The position numbers were made by a program, and so were the translations under genes. Under the pieces are notes generated by a model, which worked only from the letters and a program-made list of their open reading frames with translations, made no database searches and was not told the origin of the DNA. From the NCBI GenBank assembly GCA_049289035.1, contig JBAQIV010000025.1, positions 1 to 25,098 on the forward strand: DNA of 25,098 nt, read 5' to 3'. Source of the stretch: JAPUDQ01 sp049289035 (GTDB taxonomy: Bacteria > Patescibacteriota > Saccharimonadia > Saccharimonadales > Saccharimonadaceae). Positions 7,471 through 13,950 of the stretch are shown here, one piece after another (the stretch's first letter is position 1; every line of letters begins with the position of its first letter).

Positions 7471-9744
7471 TTAACGGTTCAACAAGGCGCTGTTGAGGGC
7501 GCGACGTGAACGGATAAAGCTACTGACACCGAGGCCAAGTGCACTCGACCCTAGGAGGCCGCTGATAACCATCTCAGGACCAGTATTGGCAATCACTACT
7601 GGAGTTTGAGGGGTATCACAGTCGGTCACCGTCTTTGAATACTTGTGTGCGTCGAAGTCAGACTCTTTGATAGTCACGACCTTTTTCGTACTGAGTTCGC
7701 AGACGCGGATAACCTGAGCGGGCAATGTCTTGCAGTCGTCGAGGTTACGAGAGTACTTTGTAGAATTGAAATCTTTTTTGTCAATTGTAATGACGGTTTT
7801 CGACGTCAATTCACAGACTCGCTCTTTGCAGTCCTCGAGGTTCTTCGAGTATTTGCTTGCGTCGAAGTCAGACGCTTTGATGTCTTTTATGACCCAGGTT
7901 GCGAGTTCGCAAACCTTGATCATTGCAGGCGCAGGCTTGCAGTCGTCGAGGTTACGAGAGTACTTTGTAGAGGTGAACTCGCTTTCCTTGATCGTCACAA
8001 TAACCTTGTCACTGAGGCGGCAGACTTGGATGTCTTTGTCCTCAGATTTTACCTCAAAAGACTTTTTGCAGTTTGCGCTGGTAGCGGTCTTTTCGACGCC
8101 GTCAACTTTGACGACAACTATGGCTTCAACGCTGTACGCACCGACAGTCGTCTGAGTATAGGTGGTGTTGGGGCCACGGTAGATTTCTGTACCAGCAGCA
8201 TTGCGGACGACGTAGTCGACGCGGACAAATGTTGCGTTTTCGACCTTGTAGTCAGTTGCAAAGCTAAACTGGGTGCGTGAAATCTGGTTGACCGTCACAA
8301 AATTACAGACGTAGACAGGGACCACTGGTGCGGGTTTGACTTCAACAGTCGTTTGGCACTGTGGGCTTGTCTTGTCACCGAGTGACGTTGTGACAGTCAA
8401 AATAACTGTGTAAACACCAGTCTCAGGTAGCGTAATCGTACCAGAATTTGCTGTAAGGGCAGTACTGTTGACGGTGACAGTTTTCACGACGGTACCAGCA
8501 GCGTTTTTCACGACGTACGTGTATGTGCTAACGGTTGCGCCGTTTTCGGTTGTGGCTGAACCGTCGAAGTTAAACTCCGTGCGGCTGATCTGGTGTGGCG
8601 TGATGGCCTTACACGCAACAGCCGGAGCTGGCTGACAGGTTTTGGTGACGGTGACGTCAGCGTCATCAGTCGTGTAGGCGGTGTCAGTCTCGACTCGAGC
8701 AATGTTTTTCAAGGTGTTAGCACCACATACGGGTAGATTGTCATTTGCAACGACCTGAGCAGTAAAGGTGACATTTGCATTACCATCTGGCAGATAACTG
8801 CCGATATTTTCACCGGTAGAGGTGAACAATTTGTCAGATAGTGAGTACAAGTTAGGGTACTGGTAGCTGTAGTTGCTCAGTTTTGCCGTGCCCGGTACGT
8901 AGACGATACCTTGTGGCAATGTGTCTTTTATGACGACATTGTTTAGGGTAGCCTGACCGATATTTTTGAAACTGATTCGATAGTCAACTTTGTCTCCTGG
9001 GTTGACGCTAGCAGTCTGACCATAGGTCATCGTGCCATTTTTGCGCACATCTTTGACGAGCGTAAAGTTTGCAGCAGGAGCAACGGCTTTAACTTTAAAG
9101 GTAACCGTACCAGAGTATGGCAGACAGCCTGGCCAGTCGCCGTTGAGGTTGTCATAGCCGACTTTTACGCCAGTATCTGTCATGATGGCGTCGTTGAGCT
9201 GCACGCCACTAGCGTATGCTTTCGTGAACAGACGAGCTGAACCTTCTTGGTAGTCCAAGGTGATGGCACTACTACTGGTGAGTTTGACGGTGTCCCAGAC
9301 TTCACCTGGGTTTGCATTGGTTGCGCGCACATAAGCGGCTGCGTCGGCGGTACCATTGACGGTGCTCGGCACAGCAGCTTCGACAGTAGTGCCGCGGGCG
9401 ATACCTTTGTAGCTGTTTTCTGCAGTGTTTAGGTTACTTGCGGCGTTGTTGTGGATGTATACCTGAAAGAGGTATTCATGACCAGGAACGATAGTGGTTG
9501 AACCGCCGAGGGTTTGACCCGTCGTGAGGTCACGGACGGTCAAAAACTCGCGCTCGTCACCATACTCAGGGTTGTTTGTGATTGAGTTAAATGTGACATA
9601 TGGAGCCGGGCTTTCCATCGTAAAGGTCGTACGACTGGGTCCCCATGCGTATGTCAAAACAGCCGATGTACCAGCGACCACTATAGCGGCCGCAATAGCA
9701 AACTGTTTTGGCACGTATCGTAGCTTGGTGAGTAGATTTTTCAT
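7471..9744 (-). CDS. Cell-surface protein with DUF11, PKD-like and Cys-bounded repeats and LAxTG-type anchor (757 aa)
   Basis: The signal peptide (about 1-32, FAIAAAIVVAGTSAVLTYA) is followed by an adhesin-like beta region and a DUF11-type domain (about 225-370, containing TLVKDV, NPGDKVDYRISFKN and VIKDTLPQGI). Two PKD-like repeats come next (about 375-567, each with QISRTxF and VV(K/R)NAAGT). Then there are four about 29-35-residue repeats bounded by Cys (about 570-710; pattern VCxLxxK...TIKxxxF...KYSxNLxDC). The C-terminus is I-A-N-T-G-P, a hydrophobic helix and basic residues. I/LAxTG is the recognition motif known for class E sortases. AAAGGAGA lies about 7 nt before the ATG. Probably a cell-wall-anchored stalk or adhesin for host contact (inference). 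Confidence 0.85.
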   Translation of the reverse strand: MKNLLTKLRYVPKQFAIAAAIVVAGTSAVLTYAWGPSRTTFTMESPAPYVTFNSITNNPEYGDEREFLTVRDLTTGQTLGGSTTIVPGHEYLFQVYIHNNAASNLNTAENSYKGIARGTTVEAAVPSTVNGTADAAAYVRATNANPGEVWDTVKLTSSSAITLDYQEGSARLFTKAYASGVQLNDAIMTDTGVKVGYDNLNGDWPGCLPYSGTVTFKVKAVAPAANFTLVKDVRKNGTMTYGQTASVNPGDKVDYRISFKNIGQATLNNVVIKDTLPQGIVYVPGTAKLSNYSYQYPNLYSLSDKLFTSTGENIGSYLPDGNANVTFTAQVVANDNLPVCGANTLKNIARVETDTAYTTDDADVTVTKTCQPAPAVACKAITPHQISRTEFNFDGSATTENGATVSTYTYVVKNAAGTVVKTVTVNSTALTANSGTITLPETGVYTVILTVTTSLGDKTSPQCQTTVEVKPAPVVPVYVCNFVTVNQISRTQFSFATDYKVENATFVRVDYVVRNAAGTEIYRGPNTTYTQTTVGAYSVEAIVVVKVDGVEKTATSANCKKSFEVKSEDKDIQVCRLSDKVIVTIKESEFTSTKYSRNLDDCKPAPAMIKVCELATWVIKDIKASDFDASKYSKNLEDCKERVCELTSKTVITIDKKDFNSTKYSRNLDDCKTLPAQVIRVCELSTKKVVTIKESDFDAHKYSKTVTDCDTPQTPVVIANTGPEMVISGLLGSSALGLGVSSFIRSRRALNSALLNR

Positions 9745-9892
9745 AGAAAAATCTCCTTTCTACTTTAAGTGATAGTTTGTATGCGTTAAAAAATAAATGT
9801 TTTTCCTAGGGTCGAGTTGTAAAAGTACCTCAGGTGAGGCTCGTATAGCGCTGTGTCAAATCATGTTAGTTCATATGAAAGAAGTGTTACCA

Positions 9893-9949
9893 GAGGCAAC
9901 GTTTGATAGTATCGAGAGCAAAAGCTCTATCGAAAACAAACGTTGCCTC
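9893..9949. repeat. Long two-tier hairpin
   Basis: A perfect 13-bp outer stem (9893-9905 with 9937-9949) encloses a second stem (GAGAGC/GCTCT around AAAA). It sits in the 300-bp gap between the surface-protein gene and the GC-rich lipoprotein gene, at the edge of the GC shift. It may be a terminator for the minus-strand lipoprotein operon or an insertion scar. Confidence 0.6.
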
Positions 9950-9989
9950 GGCGTGAGACAGTAGTATGTCGTGTGTTGTTGGCGCTGTG

Positions 9990-10025
9990 CCTCCCCACTC
10001 CGGGCGCAATGCCGGAGCGGGGAGG
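9990..10025. terminator. GC-rich hairpin after the lipoprotein gene
   Basis: Arms CCTCCCCACTCCGG (9990-10003) and CCGGAGCGGGGAGG (10012-10025) pair with one mismatch. It lies about 20 nt beyond the stop of the minus-strand lipoprotein. No U tract follows, so termination is inferred from position only. Confidence 0.5.
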
Positions 10026-10045
10026 CGGATTGCCGCGCCAGCGCG

Positions 10046-11446
10046 TCAGCCGCAGTTCGGGTTAGCTGGGTCCGGGGTCGGACACAGGTTTGCCGATGGC
10101 TGCGGTGCCGAGCTGGGCGGCGGTGGGGGCGGTGGGGTTGTGCGAGTAGCACTTACCACGGTCGTCGCTGTCGTTTTGACAGCCGTCGACGTGGACGCAC
10201 TCGCCGTCGCGCGAGCCACCACGACAGGCCGAGAAGTCTCGACTGCCGTGACGGGATTGCGCGACGGGTCAGGCGTACCGCCCTGTGGGTCATGCGCCCC
10301 CGACCCGATTGAACCGACGGTACCATCCTTAGAGCACAAGTGCCCCTTCGGCTGGTTGCCCGGTTCGGCCGGGTACTGGTCATCGGGACACTCGTCCCAG
10401 ATGACCGGCGGAGGTGGCGGCAATTCCGTCGGGCGCTTCGGCCCGACTTCTTCGCCGGCGACCTTGTGCAGGAGCCGGTCCCAGTTCAGACAGCTCTCGA
10501 GCGCGAAGCCCGAGTATGGATCCTGTCGCCAGGACCCGTCTGCCAGCTGAACTGGCTTTGCCATCCCGACCCGCACCTGCGGCGTCGAGTCCACATATTC
10601 CTCGCATCCGTGGTTCTTGAGGCCACGGGTGTTGAGGAAGCTGTGGACACGGATGATTGGCAGACTGTCGTTGATCTCCTTGTTGCCGGCGGCACGCACG
10701 ATCTCTCGTGCCTGCTCGTCGGTGACGTTGGAGTTAACGACGAGGATGAACCGCATGCCAGTGCCCTGAGCCTCGAGGGCCTTAGCGTTCGGCATGTCGG
10801 TGGAATGGTCGAAGCTGGAGGTGCGCTTACCGCACTCCCAGTACCACGACTCATCCTTCATCCAGCTGTCGATCTCCGTCCAGGACGAAGCCAGCCTCCG
10901 GTCTGCCGTCGGCGCCACCACTGGGGGTGTCAACGGGTTCGCGTTGGTTTGCTCGCCGTTGAACGGCGCTAGGTTGTTTGCCGGGATGACCGGCGCCACA
11001 ACCTTGCCGCCATTGCTGTCAGTGCCCGCCACTGACTGCTTGGACGCGTCGAACGCGGCCTGCAGTTTCGTGACGAGGTCGACTGCCGTGGTCAGCATGA
11101 CCCAGTCACCCTCATTGCTGAGGGTGACCAGCTGGTCGCGCAGGGCGGTTGCGTCGGTCGTAATGCGGTCCGCGGGAATCGCCTTGTAGGCGATCTCCCC
11201 ACGGTCCTTGCACGACCGGATGGTCGCTGCCCCACACACCTCCCGAGCTTTCTGCTCGAGAGCCGAGCGGTCGGTCGGGGTCAGGGTCGTGGTCGGCGTT
11301 GCGGTGGTCGGTGAGACCGCAGCGGTTGCTGCAGCCGTGGACGCCGGTGCAGAGGCAGTACCTCCGACCGGGTCGCACGCCGACAGCACAAGTGCTATCG
11401 ACACCAGCAGCCCGATCAGGGGGGCCAGCCCGAGCCTACGGCTCAT
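10046..11446 (-). CDS. Secreted lipoprotein of unknown function, GC-rich (466 aa)
   Basis: The signal peptide ends in the lipobox L-S-A-C24, so Cys24 would be lipidated. A Ser/Thr/Ala/Pro linker follows, then a helical segment (about 60-140), a central domain (about 190-345) with Trp-rich DSWMKDESWYWECG and several cysteines, a PPPP-rich stretch, a Thr/Ser/Val linker and a second proline run near the Cys-containing C-terminus. I do not recognise the family. The start is fixed by AAGGAGG 5-6 nt before this ATG; the longer TTG-started frame overlaps the upstream gene. Strong G/C preference at third positions contrasts sharply with the surface-protein genes on both sides and suggests transfer from a high-GC, perhaps actinobacterial, donor. 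Confidence 0.75.
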   Translation of the reverse strand: MSRRLGLAPLIGLLVSIALVLSACDPVGGTASAPASTAAATAAVSPTTATPTTTLTPTDRSALEQKAREVCGAATIRSCKDRGEIAYKAIPADRITTDATALRDQLVTLSNEGDWVMLTTAVDLVTKLQAAFDASKQSVAGTDSNGGKVVAPVIPANNLAPFNGEQTNANPLTPPVVAPTADRRLASSWTEIDSWMKDESWYWECGKRTSSFDHSTDMPNAKALEAQGTGMRFILVVNSNVTDEQAREIVRAAGNKEINDSLPIIRVHSFLNTRGLKNHGCEEYVDSTPQVRVGMAKPVQLADGSWRQDPYSGFALESCLNWDRLLHKVAGEEVGPKRPTELPPPPPVIWDECPDDQYPAEPGNQPKGHLCSKDGTVGSIGSGAHDPQGGTPDPSRNPVTAVETSRPVVVARATASASTSTAVKTTATTVVSATRTTPPPPPPPSSAPQPSANLCPTPDPANPNCG

Positions 11447-11471
11447 GGTTTCCTCCTTCAGGGGGGTCTGT

Positions 11472-11852
11472 TTAGAGCTTCTTGTAGAGCCAGAGGATCC
11501 CCGATGAAACAAGGACCGTAGCGAGGACGAGGGTACCCCACCAGAACTGGGACCATTCCCAGTTCTCCAGGGTGACCCAGCGCCAGACGAAGAGCCCGGT
11601 GGCGACGAGTAGGCCGACCACGATGGCGAAGCCGGCCCACTGGGTCGTCTTCGTGCCAGCGGCCTGCCAGCCGAGCCAGAGGAACCCCGCCAGCACGAAT
11701 GCTGTGGCGAGGCCCATCCAGAAGGGCCAGCCGGAGCCGCCGAAGCCGATCTTGGCGACGTTGGTCGTGATGTAGAGGGCGAGTCCGCCCATGAACATCA
11801 CGATGATCGCGAAGGCGGTGGACAGACCGGTCTGCTTGAGAGTGGTCTTCAT
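11472..11852 (-). CDS. Small four-helix membrane protein (126 aa), GC-rich
   Basis: There are four hydrophobic helices at about 8-30, 40-60, 68-85 and 98-120, with Gly- and Trp-rich loops (FGGSGWPFW and LENWEWSQFWWG) and a basic end (LYKKL). No family is recognised. AAGGAGA precedes the ATG by about 10 nt; the upstream extension of the frame is not needed. It is 25 bp ahead of the lipoprotein gene in the same orientation and shares its high GC, so the two form an operon and may act as a membrane complex (inference). Confidence 0.7.
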   Translation of the reverse strand: MKTTLKQTGLSTAFAIIVMFMGGLALYITTNVAKIGFGGSGWPFWMGLATAFVLAGFLWLGWQAAGTKTTQWAGFAIVVGLLVATGLFVWRWVTLENWEWSQFWWGTLVLATVLVSSGILWLYKKL

Positions 11853-11941
11853 GGTTTGTTTTCTCCTTGGTCGTGTTGGGGGCGGGAGCCCCCTACTGAG
11901 TAAATCAGAAGGGGTTAGTGCCCCTACCGCTTCCCAACGTA

Positions 11942-11990
11942 GGGAGCAGCGCGTCAACCGAGCCTATGGCTTAGCTGGCGTGCTGCTCCC
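11942..11990. promoter_or_regulatory. Hairpin in the leader region of the GC-rich operon
   Basis: Outer arms GGGAGCAGC (11942-11950) and GCTGCTCCC (11982-11990) enclose an inner AGCC-TAT-GGCT hairpin. Positioned 90-140 nt upstream of the membrane-protein ATG, it could belong to its 5' leader. Function unknown. Confidence 0.4.
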
Positions 11991-12029
11991 GCATAGACAT
12001 GAGGAGAAAAACGAATAACACACACAATT

Positions 12030-12440
12030 TACATACTGTCTCTATGCTGGCGCGAACAGGCGGGAGCATGGGCTCACCGCATGACTCAAGCGCAGCGGGG
12101 CACGCACGTCAAAATACCTCTTTAGATTGCGGCTGTAGAGATATATAGGCGACATGCCTGTGCCACGCTACGCTTGACCAGCTGCTATAAGGTTCAACCC
12201 TGAGCAGTAGGCGCCAAGCACACCCTGTCATCCGACAGGGTGATTTCACGTAGGACGTGAAATCATATGAAATAGCATGATTTGACACATACTTTTATCA
12301 GTCTCGCAGAGAAGATAAAAGCATGCTACCGAGTTATTAACGTTCCTCACATGCTAAGGCTTTCACCTTACCTCGTAAGTGCGGTCGATAACGGTATGGG
12401 GTAAACCCCTGACACCTGCCGCAATACGATGATGCTTCTA
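12030..12440. ncRNA. Gene-free stretch with dense stem-loops; possible structured RNA
   Basis: No convincing ORF. Hairpins include CTGCT/AGCAG with an inner AGG/CCT (about 12180-12210), CACCCTGTC/GACAGGGTG (about 12221-12242), ATTTCACGT/ACGTGAAAT (about 12243-12264), CTTTTATC/GATAAAAG (about 12293-12321), AGCATG/CATGCT (about 12320-12356), and GGGG-TAAA-CCCC nested in GCGG/CCGC (about 12381-12422). The density suggests a multi-branched RNA of about 400 nt, but I could not match it to RNase P, tmRNA, 6S, SRP RNA or a group II domain V. Strand is undecided. From 12441 to 12560 it is AT-rich with nothing further seen. Confidence 0.3.
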
Positions 12441-12563
12441 ATTTATCACAAAAATACATATATGTCAATACATTTTGCAATATAAATCAACTAACCACAA
12501 ACGCCATGACGGGGCAGATTATTGGAGCTGCGTACCAAAATCTCACACCAGGGTAGTTGTAAA

Positions 12564-12596
12564 ATTAAAACACCCCTACAACAGGGGCGTTTTAAT
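12564..12596 (-). terminator. Terminator of the 415-aa surface-protein gene
   Basis: The 14-bp stem 12564-12577/12583-12596 lies just past the stop at 12615. In minus-strand RNA its single imperfect pair is a G-U wobble, and a T-rich run follows, which fits termination on this strand. Confidence 0.8.
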
Positions 12597-12614
12597 GTAG
12601 CTATAAATACATCG

Positions 12615-13862
12615 TTAACGTTTGTAGAAGGCGCTTATAAACCGTCGGCGACTGTGGCGGACATAGTAGCCGGCTGCAGTCAATGACCCAAGACCGGCCG
12701 TGCCAAGCATGATGTCGCTAGGCCCAGTGTTTGCAAGTGTCGTAACTGTCGTCAATACTTTGGGGGTATCGCACCGAGCTAGGTCTTCGCTCATAGTTTC
12801 GCGGTCGAAGTCTTTTGCAGAGATAGTTTTGATTGCTTTGCTCGCAATGACACAGATACGCGTAACGCCGCAGGCTTTGTCCGAAGATGGCTTGTATGAG
12901 TCAGCCTCAGTTTCTTTAACGACGATTACCTCGCCAGTTTTGGGATCACAGACAGAGACTTCTTGGGGTGCTGGTACCTCGACTGTCGCCTCGTCGCAGG
13001 CATCGGGGCTCGTGGTGGTTTCTGGCGCGTCGACGCAAGCTTTGTTCGTAAGCGTGCCAGTACGATAGGCGGGTACCTTAGCGCGGATCGTAAATGTTTT
13101 GTACGCACCCTTAGCGAGTGAAGTAATGGTTGTGCGCCAGGTGTTGTTCGTGATCATCCCATCTGTACCAGCCGTAAGTAGCGTTATGCCAGCCTCGGGC
13201 GTATCGGTCACGACGACATGTTTGAGGTCGACATCGCCAGTGTTTGTGACGGTCAGCGTGTAGGCAAATGCTTGAGAAACGGCGACAATCTTGTGGTCTA
13301 CCGCATCAACTTTTTTCGTGATGGTTACGGCTGGCGATGGTTTAGCAACTGGGGTCGCAACGACAGGGTTACCGCAGCTCATCATGACAGCACGATAAAA
13401 TTCACCGCCACGCATCAAGATAAAAGCATCGTAGTAGGGCGACGTATAGTTACGCGTGTCGCTGCGCTGATAATACGTCTTGCCGTTTATCACGACCGGG
13501 CTGCTGCCAGGTAAGTTTTGTCGGCCAGCCGAATACGAGTCGGTTGCGACAGTTTGGTCAGCGCCAATAGTCACACGACCACCCTCTTTGTAGACGCGAC
13601 CGATCTTGACCTCGCTGGTCGTACCAGCCATATCACTGCGGGCTATGCCGTAGTGCGCAAATATATCGTCGAGGTCGCCGGTCGAGTTGGCGTCGTATTT
13701 TTGCAAGAGCTCCTCGGTCGAGAGTGTGCCGCAGCGGATGATCGAGTTGTCGTTGCAGGTACGCGTGCCAGTTAACGCACTAGCGCCCACAGCCACGCCC
13801 GCTGTCAATCCAATACTAAGTAGTAGCCCGCTTAGCCATACATACAGCGATAATTTTTTCAT
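12615..13862 (-). CDS. Cell-surface protein with DUF11 domain, Cys-bounded repeats and LANTG anchor (415 aa)
   Basis: The signal peptide is residues 1-27 (VWLSGLLLSIGLTAGVAVGASA). An N-terminal domain (about 30-160) has paired cysteines (RTCNDNSIIRCG). A DUF11-like domain (about 177-295) contains VTITKKVD, FAYTLTVTNTGDVDL and VVVTDTPEAGI. Two Cys-bounded segments (about 299-370; VCDPKTGEVIVVKE...KAC and ICVIASKAIKTISAKDF...RC) match the repeats of the 757-aa protein. The C-terminus is L-A-N-T-G-P, hydrophobic helix and basic tail. AGGAGGTG lies just before this ATG, deciding it over a GTG six bases upstream. A well-formed promoter is at 13896-13924. Probably wall-anchored and exposed; the role in attachment is inferred. 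Confidence 0.85.
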   Translation of the reverse strand: MKKLSLYVWLSGLLLSIGLTAGVAVGASALTGTRTCNDNSIIRCGTLSTEELLQKYDANSTGDLDDIFAHYGIARSDMAGTTSEVKIGRVYKEGGRVTIGADQTVATDSYSAGRQNLPGSSPVVINGKTYYQRSDTRNYTSPYYDAFILMRGGEFYRAVMMSCGNPVVATPVAKPSPAVTITKKVDAVDHKIVAVSQAFAYTLTVTNTGDVDLKHVVVTDTPEAGITLLTAGTDGMITNNTWRTTITSLAKGAYKTFTIRAKVPAYRTGTLTNKACVDAPETTTSPDACDEATVEVPAPQEVSVCDPKTGEVIVVKETEADSYKPSSDKACGVTRICVIASKAIKTISAKDFDRETMSEDLARCDTPKVLTTVTTLANTGPSDIMLGTAGLGSLTAAGYYVRHSRRRFISAFYKR

Positions 13863-13895
13863 GAGCACCTCCTGTCTCGTATCGATAATATTTCC

Positions 13896-13924
13896 ATACT
13901 ATAACGGATTTTGACATTTGTCAA
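13896..13924 (-). promoter_or_regulatory. Sigma-70 promoter for the 415-aa surface-protein gene
   Basis: On the minus strand TTGACA (13924-13919), a 17-nt spacer and TAGTAT (13901-13896), about 34 nt before the ATG. The -35 and most of the spacer lie within a perfect palindrome, suggesting operator control. Confidence 0.7.
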
Positions 13925-13933
13925 AATCCGTTA
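13902..13933. promoter_or_regulatory. 15-bp perfect palindrome over the -35 (operator or terminator)
   Basis: TAACGGATTTTGACA (13902-13916), two bases, then its exact reverse complement (13919-13933). It lies between the stop of the 765-aa surface-protein gene and the promoter of the next one, so it may both end the first transcript and bind a dimeric regulator. Confidence 0.6.
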
Positions 13934-13950
13934 CGTTATAACTCTTTTGT

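Noticed and set aside
7645..8280. Plus-strand ORF of 211 aa opposite the 757-aa surface protein
   Set aside because: It is antisense to the repeat region of a well-supported gene and its apparent repeats simply mirror that gene.
12030..12440. tmRNA or RNase P RNA on either strand
   Set aside because: No acceptor/T-arm ends with CCA, no tag ORF ending in Ala-Ala, and no GAGGAAAGTCC or ACAGAA core found; only hairpins remain.
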